DNA of 64,000 bases, taken from NCBI GenBank assembly GCA_022839785.1, contig JALHJW010000007.1:1-64000 (forward strand), written 5' to 3'. The notes under the pieces were generated by a model that was not told the DNA's origin, made no database searches, and worked only from the letters and a program-made list of their open reading frames with translations. Below, one piece after another: positions 27,653-36,071 of this stretch. The number at the start of each line of letters is the position of its first letter. The first letter of the stretch is position 1. This DNA is from Desulfovibrio sp. (lineage in GTDB: Bacteria; Desulfobacterota; Desulfovibrionia; Desulfovibrionales; Desulfovibrionaceae). Made by a program: the position numbers and the translations under genes.

Positions 27653-28456
27653 GTGGCCGGGCGCGACCTGATCCTGGGCCTCGCGGCCGGGTACCACGCC
27701 GGGGACGTGCGGCCCTTCCTGCGCTCCCTGCGCGAAACCGGCTTCGCGGGCCGCGTCGCGCTTTTCGTCTCGCCCACCACGCGGGGCGGCGAGGAGATGG
27801 CCGCGCTCGGGGCGGACGTCATCCCCTTCGCGCGGCCGGACGAGGCCGCGCACGTGCCCTACAACGCCTGGCGTTTCCTCCTCTTTCGCGACCACCTGGA
27901 GGGTCTCTTCGCCCGGGGCGCGCCGCCCGGCCGGGTGCTGCTCACGGACGTGCGCGACGTCGTCTTCCCGCGCGACCCCTTCGCCTTCCCCTGGCCGCCG
28001 GGCCTCTCCGTCTTTTTGGAGGACGCCTCGACCCGCCTCGCCGACTGCCCCCACATGCGGCGCTGGACCCTGGGCCACCTCGGTCCCGAGGCCCTGGCCG
28101 CCATGGGCGGCCGTCTCGTGGCCTGCTCCGGCACGGTGCTGGGCGCCGCGCCCGCCGCGCGCCTCTGGCTCGACCGCATGCGCGCCCGGCTGCTGCCCTT
28201 CGCGCCGCGCGGCGCGAAGGGCATGGCCGGGTACGACCAGGCCGTGCACAACCTTTTGCTGCACGAAGGGCTGCCCTGCCCGGTCACGGCCTTCGCCAAC
28301 GGCTCGCCGGTGCTGACCCTGGGCCGCCTGGCCGCGCCCCCCGCCCTTTGCCCGGACGGCGGCGTCGCGGGGGACGTGGCCGCGCCCGTGCATGTGCTCC
28401 ACCAGTACGACCGCCACCCCGCGCTCTTCGCGCGCATCCGGCAGCGCTGGGGCTGA
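27653..28456 (+). CDS. Putative glycosyltransferase-like protein
   Basis: 267 aa, GTG start only 3 bp after the previous stop. DLILGLAAGYHAGDVRPFLRSLRETG at the N-terminus and RVLLTDVRDVVFPRDPF in the middle resemble nucleotide-sugar-binding folds with an acidic DxRD motif as seen in several uncharacterised polysaccharide glycosyltransferases. YDQAVHNLLLHE is a further conserved-looking block. No signal peptide or membrane segment. The family assignment is tentative. Confidence 0.5.
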   Translation: MAGRDLILGLAAGYHAGDVRPFLRSLRETGFAGRVALFVSPTTRGGEEMAALGADVIPFARPDEAAHVPYNAWRFLLFRDHLEGLFARGAPPGRVLLTDVRDVVFPRDPFAFPWPPGLSVFLEDASTRLADCPHMRRWTLGHLGPEALAAMGGRLVACSGTVLGAAPAARLWLDRMRARLLPFAPRGAKGMAGYDQAVHNLLLHEGLPCPVTAFANGSPVLTLGRLAAPPALCPDGGVAGDVAAPVHVLHQYDRHPALFARIRQRWG

Positions 28457-28547
28457 GGCCCGGATCGTCCCTGCCCCGGCCGATCCCGGCAGGACGTCCG
28501 GCGAGGCGCGAAAACAGGGAGCCGCCGGGGGAAATTCCCGGTCCAGA

Positions 28548-28576
28548 TTGACGTATTTTCCCGGTTTTGATAGCAC
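28548..28576 (+). promoter_or_regulatory. Candidate promoter of the PstS-like/kinase operon
   Basis: TTGACG (28548-28553), 17-bp spacer, TAGCAC (28571-28576), 36 bp before the ATG at 28613. The -35 is good and the -10 is weak. The AT-richer patch tattttcccggttttga fills the spacer. Confidence 0.4.
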
Positions 28577-28612
28577 CTCTCATCCCCCCGAGACGCCTTG
28601 AAGGAGGCGGTC

Positions 28613-29470
28613 ATGCCCCTTTTTCCGGCCGCCGGGCGGCATCCTTTCGCGCGGCTTGCGCCGCGCCGGGTCCTCTGCGGCCTGGCGTTTCTCCTCGTCC
28701 TGTGGTTCTGCCCCGCGGCCTGGGGGGAGCCCCTGAAGGTGGTCGGCAGCTCCGAGAACACCGCGGTGGTGGCGGCCCTGGCCGAGGCCTTCATGAAGGC
28801 CAACCCCGGCCTGCGCGTGGAGGTCCCCGAGTCCACGGGCTCGGGAGGCGGCATCAAGGCCGTGGCCGCCGGCAGGGCCGCCCTGGCCCGCGTGGCCCGG
28901 CCGCTCAAGGAGCACGAGGCGGCGGACGGACTCGTTCATGTGACCTTCGCCCTCTCCCCGGTGGTCTTCGCCACGCACCCCGGCGTCGGCCTGACCGCTC
29001 TCCCCCTGGCCCGCGTCGCGGCCATCTACGACCGCCGCGCGGCGGACTGGTCCGAACTGGGCGGGCGGCCCGGCAGGATATACCCTCTGGGGCCGGAGGC
29101 GGGCGACAGCATGCATCGCCTCCTGCTCGCGGCCGTCCCGGGTTTCGGCGCGTCGGCCGAGCCGCCGGCGGCCACCCTGGGGTCGAGCCAGGAGCTGGCG
29201 CGGGCCGCGGCCAGGCATGCCGGGACCATCGTCTACCTGCCCCTCCCCGAGGCCACGGCCGAGCGCCTGGAGGTCCTCTCCCTGGACGGCGTCGCGCCCG
29301 CGCCCGAGAATCTGGCCTCGGGCGTCTATCCCCTGCTCCTCCCCCTGGGGCTGGTCAGCAGGGGAGAACCCGTCGGCGCGGCCAAGGCGTTCCGCGATTT
29401 CGTCCTCGGCCCCCAGGGGGCGCGGGTGATCCGCGCGCAGGGCTGCCTGCCGCTTGACGGGACGCCATGA
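28613..29470 (+). CDS. PstS-like periplasmic substrate-binding protein
   Basis: 285 aa with a signal peptide (about 1-37, ending FCPAAWGE). ATG at 28613 is chosen because AAGGAGG lies 5 bases upstream; a TTG at 28598 is in frame. The mature part starts LKVVGSSENTAVVAALAEAF and has ESTGSGGGIKAVAAGRAALAR, the phosphate-binding-type (PstS/PBP-like) loop of ABC solute-binding proteins. There are no pstCAB genes nearby; the next gene is a hybrid kinase overlapping by 4 bp (ATGA). It may therefore deliver ligand information to the kinase rather than feed a transporter. Actual ligand unknown. Confidence 0.8.
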   Translation: MPLFPAAGRHPFARLAPRRVLCGLAFLLVLWFCPAAWGEPLKVVGSSENTAVVAALAEAFMKANPGLRVEVPESTGSGGGIKAVAAGRAALARVARPLKEHEAADGLVHVTFALSPVVFATHPGVGLTALPLARVAAIYDRRAADWSELGGRPGRIYPLGPEAGDSMHRLLLAAVPGFGASAEPPAATLGSSQELARAAARHAGTIVYLPLPEATAERLEVLSLDGVAPAPENLASGVYPLLLPLGLVSRGEPVGAAKAFRDFVLGPQGARVIRAQGCLPLDGTP

Positions 29471-32400
29471 GGCCCTTCTCGGGCTGGCCGCACTCGGCCA
29501 AGCTCTTCGGCTCGCACTTCCTGATCGTCCTGATCTGCCTGGCGCTGGCCGGAGCCGCGGCCTACACCAAGGCGCGCGCCATCGTGGCCGAGCACGCGGC
29601 CGAGTCCCTGGCCTCGCACGCCGACTACCTCGCCAAGGACGTGGCCGGGCGCTACTGCGATCTGGCCTCGGGCCTGGTCTGGTTCACCCGCAGCCCCATC
29701 TTCGAGCAGTACAAGCTGCACCACAACCAGGAGCACCTGGCCGACCTCTTCGTCAAGCAGCCGGGCGCGTTCACGGCCTTCGCCTTCCTCGACGCGCGCG
29801 GCCGCACCGAGGTGCACATGCGCGGCCGCGCGCTCAGCGACGAGGCGTTCGTCGATCCCGCCCTGTTCGCCCGGGCCATGGCCGCCCACGGCATGGTCCA
29901 CACCAGCCTGCCGCGGCCCGAAGCGGGCGAGGAGCCCCGGCTGCGCTTCGCCATCGGGGTGAGGACCTATTTCGACGAGCCCGTGGGCGTGTTCTTCGCC
30001 GAGGGGCCGGTCGGGGCCGTCACCGGCCTGCTCGGGACCACGCGCATCGACGAGGCGGGCTGGGCCCTGCTCGTGGCCAGCGACGGCGTGGTGCTGGCCT
30101 CCTCGCAGGAGGGGGAGGCGCCCGCGCGCCTGATTGGGCGGGGGGAGGGCTGGAGGACGGCGGAGGAGGCCCTGGCCCGGGGCGAGTCCGGATACGGGGC
30201 GTTCAACCTGGACGGCCGCGACGTGCTGACCATGGTCCGGCCCGCCGGGGTGCGCGACTGGTCCGTGGTCACGGTGCTGCCCGAGGAACGCGTCACCGGC
30301 AGGCTGGAGCGCATCAGCCGGGCCGTGTCCGTGGCCGGCCTGGCCGCGCTCCTGGTGGGCTTCGCCGTGGCCCGGCTGCTCTCGCGCGCCGTGCTCACGC
30401 CGGTGCGCGACCTGGCGGACGCGGCCCGGCGCGTGGCCGACGGCGACTTCTCGCAGCCCGTGCCGGTGCGCTCGGGCGACGAGCTGGGCGTGCTGGCCCA
30501 GTCCTTCAACCACATGACCGGCCGCCTCACCGAGGCCTCCCGCGGCATCGCGTCCACGCTGCGGCACACCGAGCGCATCGTGCGCACCCTGCGCGAGGCG
30601 GTCTTCGAAACCGGGCCGGACTGGACCATCCGTTCCGCCAACCTCGCGGCCGGGCGCATGCTGCGCCACCGCCCCGAAGACCTGCAGGGCCTGCCCCTGG
30701 GCGGCTTTTTGCGTGACCTGCCGACGCCGGGCGAGGCCGCTGGGGAAACGGGCTGGCGCGAGACCGCGGCCACCGTGAACGGGACCTTCGACCTGCCGGT
30801 CCTGGCCGCCGCGGTCCGGCTCCCGCCCGACGAGGCGGCGGGGGAGGGGCCGGACGAGGGCATCCTGGTCACGGCCCTGGACATCTCGGGCCTGAAAAGC
30901 GCGGAAACGGCCCTGGAGCTGAGCATGCGGCGCTATCGGGCCATGTTCGAGCTGGCGGCCGAGGGCATCGTGCTCATCGACATCGCGGGCAACATCCTGG
31001 ACGCCAACCCCCACGCCCACGCCGTGCTCGGCTACCCGCCGGGCGCGCTGCAGGGCATGTCCATGGCCTCCTTCCTCCATCCCGAGGACCACGCCGAACT
31101 GCCCCTGAGCGCGGTCATGGCGCGCATGGCCGCGGGCGAGACGGCGCGCATGGAGCGCCGCTACCGCCGCGCGGACGGCGGATGGATACACGCCCAGGTC
31201 TCGGCGGGCCGCATCGAGGAGGAGCCCGAGCCGGTCTTCCAGATCCTGTTCCAGGACATCACCGCGCGCAAGGCCCTGGAGCACGACCTGCGCCGGGCCT
31301 CGGCCGCGGCCGAGGCGGCCAGCCGGGCCAAAAGCGAGTTCCTGGCGACCATGAGCCACGAGATACGCACCCCGCTCAACGCCGTGCTCGGCTTCAGCGA
31401 GCTGCTGCTCGACGGCGAGCTGGACCCCCGGCAGCGCGAGCGCGCCCGGCTTCTCAGCAGCTCGGCCGAGAGCCTGCTCGGCGTGCTCACCGAGATCCTC
31501 GACTTCTCGCGCATCGAGGCCGGGCGCATGCACATCGAGAACGAGCCCTTCGACCTTTGGACCCTGCTGGACCGGTTGGCGGCCGAGCAGGGGCGCGCCG
31601 CCGAGAACCGGGGGCTGGCCCTCAAGCTGACCCGGGACGCGCGCCTGCCGCGCGTGGTCTCGGGCGACCAGCAGCGCCTGCGCCAGGTGCTGCGCAACCT
31701 TCTGGACAACGCGATCAAGTTCACGCCCAAGGGCTCGGTGGAGATCATCGCCCGCCGCCAGGGAGGCGAACGGGACGGCCTGCGCCTGCTCTTCGCCGTG
31801 GCCGACACGGGCATCGGCATCGACGAGCAGATGCACGAGGCGGTCTTCGAGAGCTTCCGCCAGGTGGACGCGGGCATCTCCCGGCGCTACGGCGGCTCGG
31901 GCCTCGGGCTGTCCATCAGCCGCAGGCTGGTGGAGCTGATGGGCGGCCGCATCTGGCTGGAGTCCGAGCCGGGCAAGGGCTCCATCTTCTGCTTCACCGT
32001 GCTCTGCGGCGAGATCGAGGAGCGGCTGGCCCCGCCCAAGGACGCCGGGCGGGAGCACCGCGGCCTGGACATCCTGCTGGTGGAGGACGACCCCATGAAC
32101 CGGCGCTTCACCGTGCCGCTCCTGGAGAAGCACGGCCACAGCGTGACCGAGGCCGAGAACGGGGCCGTGGCCCTGGACTACCTGGCGGAGCGCCGCTTCG
32201 ATCTGGTGATCATGGACATGCAGATGCCGGTCATGGACGGTCTGACCGCCACCCGGCGCATCCGCGAGGACGTCTCGGGCCGCTTCGACCCGGCCGTGCC
32301 GATCATCGGCCTCACGGCCTTCGCCACGCTCCAGGACCAGGAGCGGGCCATGCAGGCCGGGCTGACCGCCTTCCTCACCAAACCGCTGCGCATGGAACGG

Positions 32401-32838
32401 CTGTTGCGCATCCTGGACGCCGCGGCCGGACGCGCGGACGACCGGCCCGCGCCCGGGGAGGCCGCGGGGCAGGCGGACCGGGCCGGGGGGAACGGGAACG
32501 GGGAACTGCTGGACGAGGCCGTGGTGCGCGAGCAGTGCGCCATCGGCAAGGAGTGGTTCGCGGACCTCTCCCGCCGTTTTTTCGAGGACGCGCGTCTGCG
32601 CCTGGAGGCGTTGTCGCGCCTGGCCGCCGAGGGCCGGACCGCGGAGGCCGCGGCCCAGGCCCACGCCCTGGCGGGGGCGGCGATGATGGTGGGCGGCGTG
32701 CGGGCGCGCGAGGCCTGCAAGGCCCTGCAGGCCGAACTGGGGGCCGGAGGCGCGAACGCCCCGGCCCTGGCCGCCCGGCTGGGCGAGACGCTGGCCCGCA
32801 CCGAGGCCGCCCTGGCCCGGTTGCTGCGGGTCTGCTGA
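29467..32838 (+). CDS. Hybrid sensor histidine kinase with receiver and Hpt
   Basis: 1123 aa membrane kinase. TM1 about 13-33, large periplasmic Cache-like sensor (about 35-285), TM2 about 285-310, HAMP, a PAS-like segment, a PAS with PAC (about 485-605), HisKA with MSHEIRTPLNAV (His631), HATPase (NLLDNAIKF, DTGIGI, GSGLGLSI), receiver with Asp917 (LVIMDMQMPVMDG) and a C-terminal Hpt with AHALAGAA (His1066). The intact His-Asp-His chain indicates a phosphorelay to a separate regulator that I do not see in the window. Translationally coupled to the PstS-like gene. Confidence 0.92.
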   Translation: MRPFSGWPHSAKLFGSHFLIVLICLALAGAAAYTKARAIVAEHAAESLASHADYLAKDVAGRYCDLASGLVWFTRSPIFEQYKLHHNQEHLADLFVKQPGAFTAFAFLDARGRTEVHMRGRALSDEAFVDPALFARAMAAHGMVHTSLPRPEAGEEPRLRFAIGVRTYFDEPVGVFFAEGPVGAVTGLLGTTRIDEAGWALLVASDGVVLASSQEGEAPARLIGRGEGWRTAEEALARGESGYGAFNLDGRDVLTMVRPAGVRDWSVVTVLPEERVTGRLERISRAVSVAGLAALLVGFAVARLLSRAVLTPVRDLADAARRVADGDFSQPVPVRSGDELGVLAQSFNHMTGRLTEASRGIASTLRHTERIVRTLREAVFETGPDWTIRSANLAAGRMLRHRPEDLQGLPLGGFLRDLPTPGEAAGETGWRETAATVNGTFDLPVLAAAVRLPPDEAAGEGPDEGILVTALDISGLKSAETALELSMRRYRAMFELAAEGIVLIDIAGNILDANPHAHAVLGYPPGALQGMSMASFLHPEDHAELPLSAVMARMAAGETARMERRYRRADGGWIHAQVSAGRIEEEPEPVFQILFQDITARKALEHDLRRASAAAEAASRAKSEFLATMSHEIRTPLNAVLGFSELLLDGELDPRQRERARLLSSSAESLLGVLTEILDFSRIEAGRMHIENEPFDLWTLLDRLAAEQGRAAENRGLALKLTRDARLPRVVSGDQQRLRQVLRNLLDNAIKFTPKGSVEIIARRQGGERDGLRLLFAVADTGIGIDEQMHEAVFESFRQVDAGISRRYGGSGLGLSISRRLVELMGGRIWLESEPGKGSIFCFTVLCGEIEERLAPPKDAGREHRGLDILLVEDDPMNRRFTVPLLEKHGHSVTEAENGAVALDYLAERRFDLVIMDMQMPVMDGLTATRRIREDVSGRFDPAVPIIGLTAFATLQDQERAMQAGLTAFLTKPLRMERLLRILDAAAGRADDRPAPGEAAGQADRAGGNGNGELLDEAVVREQCAIGKEWFADLSRRFFEDARLRLEALSRLAAEGRTAEAAAQAHALAGAAMMVGGVRAREACKALQAELGAGGANAPALAARLGETLARTEAALARLLRVC

Positions 32839-32845
32839 GGCCTCC

Positions 32846-33475
32846 TCAGTCCTTCGTTTTGGGCGCGGGGCGCGGTCCGGCCGCCGGGTAGGAGGCGCGG
32901 TGCGGGGCGATGGCCGCGCCCAGCCAGGCGATGGCCTGCCCCAGATGCTTCATGTTCACCAGGGCCTCGCCGTCCTCCTCCACCTCGCCCTGGGACAGGC
33001 CGTAGCCCAGGTTCCAGTAGCTCGATCCGGGCACGATCATCTGGTTCATCAGGTACATGTGGTTGATGGTGTCGTAGACGTGCGTGGCCCCGCCGCGCCG
33101 GGCCGCGACCACGGCCGCGCCGATCCTGCCCTTGAAGAGGCCGCCGTTGGCCAGGGCCACGTAGCCCGCGCGGTCGAGCAGGGCCTTCATCTCCGCGGTC
33201 ACGTCCGTGAAGTAGGTGGGCGAGCCCAGGATCACGGCGTCGGCCTCGACCATCTTGGCGAAGATGCCGTTGAAGACGTCCTTCTCCACGGCGCAGCGCA
33301 TGTTCCTGTTCTCCCGGCACTTCATGCAGGCCAGGCAGCCGCGGATGTTCCTGCCGCCCACCTGGACGAGTTCGGTCCGCCAGCCCGCCTCGGCCAGGGG
33401 GGCCAGGGCGTGGCGCAGCAGGATCTCGGTGTTGCCGCCCTTGCGCGGGCTGCCGTTGACGGCCAGTGCGTACAT
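32846..33475 (-). CDS. Iron-sulfur flavoprotein (NADPH-dependent FMN reductase family)
   Basis: 209 aa flavodoxin-like protein. MYALAVNGSPRKGGNTEILL is the FMN phosphate-binding loop of the family, and GSPTYF...MKALLDRAG the second flavin loop. GCLACMKCRENRNMRC gives Cys spacing CX2CX2CX7C, the compact [4Fe-4S] motif of Isf-type iron-sulfur flavoproteins. These are redox carriers that may reduce O2/H2O2 or other acceptors in anaerobes. The divergent HxlR regulator gene at 33632 probably controls it. Convergent with the hybrid kinase (8-bp gap). Confidence 0.85.
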   Translation of the reverse strand: MYALAVNGSPRKGGNTEILLRHALAPLAEAGWRTELVQVGGRNIRGCLACMKCRENRNMRCAVEKDVFNGIFAKMVEADAVILGSPTYFTDVTAEMKALLDRAGYVALANGGLFKGRIGAAVVAARRGGATHVYDTINHMYLMNQMIVPGSSYWNLGYGLSQGEVEEDGEALVNMKHLGQAIAWLGAAIAPHRASYPAAGPRPAPKTKD

Positions 33476-33550
33476 GGGGTTCTCCTTGCGTGTCTCCGGG
33501 TTGCGCGCCGCGCGTCAGGGCCGCCCGGCCTTGACCCGTGGCGCGTGGCC

Positions 33551-33616
33551 GTATACTGCCCTTTCAGGATGAATTTGCAAGTACTGTGATGCGCGATAGG
33601 TACTGACAAAAAGTAT
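33551..33616. promoter_or_regulatory. Divergent promoter/operator region of flavoprotein and hxlR
   Basis: GTACTG occurs at 33581-33586 and again at 33600-33605, with TATACTG at 33552-33558 and AGTATA at 33612-33617. On the minus strand TTGCAA (33574-33569 region read in reverse) and a GTATAC-like -10 could drive the flavoprotein. The repeated GTACTG units are a reasonable HxlR-binding candidate, but no published site was matched. Confidence 0.35.
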
Positions 33617-33631
33617 AGCGAGGAGACGACC

Positions 33632-34105
33632 ATGCCGGACACCGCCGCGACCGCTTCCGCCGGGGACCGCCGTCCGGCCGCCCGCGCCGCCGAAGGGCGC
33701 GTCCTGCCCCGGCCCTGCGCCGCCAGGGAGCTGCGCGGCAAGCGCTACCGCTGCTCGTTCGAGCTGACCCTGGCGGTCATCGGCGGCAAGTGGAAGCCGA
33801 TCATCCTCTACCATCTGGCCGGGGCCGGGATGCTGCGCTTCGGCGAGATGCGGCGGGGCATTCCCGAGGTCACGGAGCGCATGCTCACACGGCAGTTGCG
33901 CGAGCTGGAGGCGGACGGCCTGGTGCGCCGCGAGGTCTTCCGCGAGGTGCCGCCGCGCGTGGAGTACACCCTGACGGAGCCGGGCCGCAGCCTGCTGCCC
34001 ATCCTCCTGGCCATGCGCGAGTGGGGCGCGGACTACGAGCGCCGCCTGGGCGGCGGCCCGGACGCCGGGGAGGCGGCCGGGGAGGCGGAGGTGGCGGTCC
34101 GCTAA
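33632..34105 (+). CDS. HxlR family transcriptional regulator
   Basis: 157 aa winged-helix regulator. The HxlR core starts CSFELTLAVIGGKWKPIIL and continues LRFGEMRRGIPEVTERMLTRQLRELEADGLV and PPRVEYTLTEPGRSL. Cys41, immediately before the core, occupies the place of the conserved redox/electrophile-sensing cysteine of YodB/HypR-type members; a further Cys29 lies in the 35-residue N-terminal extension. Divergently transcribed from the iron-sulfur flavoprotein gene, a layout usual for HxlR regulators of flavin reductases. Its stop overlaps the end of the convergent chemoreceptor gene by 4 bp. Confidence 0.92.
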   Translation: MPDTAATASAGDRRPAARAAEGRVLPRPCAARELRGKRYRCSFELTLAVIGGKWKPIILYHLAGAGMLRFGEMRRGIPEVTERMLTRQLRELEADGLVRREVFREVPPRVEYTLTEPGRSLLPILLAMREWGADYERRLGGGPDAGEAAGEAEVAVR

Positions 34106-35862
34106 ATCCCGCCGCCGCGCAAGCGGTCGATGAGGCCGCGCAGGGTCTGGGCCTGGCGGGCCAGGGCGTCCACGGCCCCGGCCGCCTCGCGCATGGCCTG
34201 CAGGGATTCGCCGCTGATCCGGTCCACCGCGCCCACGGCGCGGTTGATCTCCTCGCTGGTGGCGGACTGCTGCTCGCTGGCCGCGGCGATGGCCCGCACC
34301 TGGTCCGAGGCGCGCTCCACCAGCCCCACGATGGCCGTCAGGACGCCGCCCGAGCGGCCCGCCAGCCCCGTGGCGCTCTGGATGCTGTCCACGGCCCGCT
34401 CCACGCCCGAGACGTTCCTGGCCGTGCCCTGCTGGATGCCCCGGATGGCGTCTCCCACCTCCTTGGTGGCGGTCATGGTCTTTTCGGCCAGCTTGCGCAC
34501 CTCGTCCGCCACCACGGCGAAGCCCCGGCCCGCGTCCCCGGCCCGGGCCGCCTCGATGGCGGCGTTGAGGGCCAAAAGGTTGGTCTGGTCCGCGATGTCC
34601 GTGATCACGTTCATGATCCGGCCGATGCCCTCGGCCTGCGCGCCCAGCTCGGCCATGTCGCGCGTGAGCCGCAGCGCCTGGTCCCGGGCCAAGCCGATCT
34701 CCCGCACCGCCTCGGCCACCACGTCCGAGCCCTCCTGGGCCTTTTGCCGCGCGCCGTCCGTGGTGGCGGCGGCTTCCGAGGCGCTTTTCGCCACCTGCAG
34801 CACCGCGGCGTTCATCTGGTCCATGGCCGTGGCCGTCTCGCCCGCGCGCGCGGCCTGGGCCTCGGCCCCGCGCCGCGACTGCCCGATCCGGGCGGCCAGT
34901 TCGTCCGAGGCGGAAAAGAGGACGTCCGCGACCTCCTGCAGGCTGTCGGCCGCGGCCTGGACGCCCTCGCGCCGGGCCGACTCGGCCTGTCTCCGGGCCT
35001 CTTCGGCTTCGGCCACGGCGGCGCGCGCCCTGGCGGACTCCTCTTCGGCCAGCGCGGCCTTGGCGTCGGCCTCGGCGATCAGCCCCTTCAGGCTCCCCAC
35101 CATGCGGCGCAGGGCCTCGGCCAGCGCGCCCACCTCGTCCTTCTGGTCGATGTCCAGCCCGCCCTCCAGGTCCCCGGCCGCCACCCGTCCGGCGAAGTCC
35201 ACGCCGCGGCGCAGCGGCCGGGTGATGGACAGGGTGATGACCGCGCCCATGACCGCGCCCAGCCCCAGGGCCGCGGCCGAGAAGACCGCGGCCAGGGTGG
35301 TGGCGCGCTGGCGCACGGTGTTGAAGCGCACGTCGGCGTCGAGCGTGGCCCGGTCCAGGGCCGTGAGCATGGCGTCCAGCGGTCCGGCCGCCGCCGCTTT
35401 GAGCGCCCCGATCTCGGCGTCCACGCTCCGCACCGCCTCCGAAACCCCGCCGCCCCCGCCGCGCAGCAGGGGCAGCAGCCGCCCCTCCATGGCCGCGACG
35501 TAGCCGTCCAGCAGCGCCTCGTACTCGGCGGTCAGGCGGCCGGTCTCGGGCAGCCCCGCGATGTCGCGCATCTGGCGCAGATCATCGGCGAAATCCTTGC
35601 GCGCCCGGGCCAGCCTCTTCGCCGCCTTCTCCAGGTCGCCGTCGATCACGGCCTCGGCCGCCACGCCGTACAGCGCCTCCAGACGGGCCGCGGCCTCGGC
35701 CACGAAGAAGGAGTCCGCGGCGTGCCGCGCCCCCTCGGCCTGGACCGCGCCCAGGTCGAGCATGGCCCTGATCTGCATGAGCGCGACCAGGGAGAAGAGC
35801 GCGATGACGAGGCTGAAGCCGATGGCGAGGCGGACGCCGATACGCAGGTTGGCGAAACGCAT
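34102..35862 (-). CDS. Methyl-accepting chemotaxis protein 2
   Basis: 586 aa. TM1 about 8-30, a helical periplasmic domain with no Cache motif (about 32-190), TM2 about 192-212, HAMP, a coiled segment and the signalling tip DQTNLLALNAAIEAARAGD. Domain order and size match chemoreceptor 1 (20530-22281), and the 152-bp block 34457-34608 differs from 20879-21030 at only three positions. Start at 35862, followed upstream by GGAGGTGCCAGC. Convergent with and overlapping hxlR by 4 bp. Ligand unknown. Confidence 0.95.
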   Translation of the reverse strand: MRFANLRIGVRLAIGFSLVIALFSLVALMQIRAMLDLGAVQAEGARHAADSFFVAEAAARLEALYGVAAEAVIDGDLEKAAKRLARARKDFADDLRQMRDIAGLPETGRLTAEYEALLDGYVAAMEGRLLPLLRGGGGGVSEAVRSVDAEIGALKAAAAGPLDAMLTALDRATLDADVRFNTVRQRATTLAAVFSAAALGLGAVMGAVITLSITRPLRRGVDFAGRVAAGDLEGGLDIDQKDEVGALAEALRRMVGSLKGLIAEADAKAALAEEESARARAAVAEAEEARRQAESARREGVQAAADSLQEVADVLFSASDELAARIGQSRRGAEAQAARAGETATAMDQMNAAVLQVAKSASEAAATTDGARQKAQEGSDVVAEAVREIGLARDQALRLTRDMAELGAQAEGIGRIMNVITDIADQTNLLALNAAIEAARAGDAGRGFAVVADEVRKLAEKTMTATKEVGDAIRGIQQGTARNVSGVERAVDSIQSATGLAGRSGGVLTAIVGLVERASDQVRAIAAASEQQSATSEEINRAVGAVDRISGESLQAMREAAGAVDALARQAQTLRGLIDRLRGGGI

Positions 35863-36071
35863 GCTGGCACCTCCGGGCGGGCATAGCGGAACCGGCGACG
35901 CCCCTGCGCGCGGCCCGTGTCCGGGCGGCGTTGCGCAGGGGTATGGCGTGTGGTCCCATGTTTCCCCGATGATTCGGGGTATAGGTATACCCTGGATACG
36001 TATGCGAGGGGAGGGGAAAAGTCAAGCCCCGGCGCGTGGTTGACCGCGCCGGAGGGACGGCCGGGGAGGGC

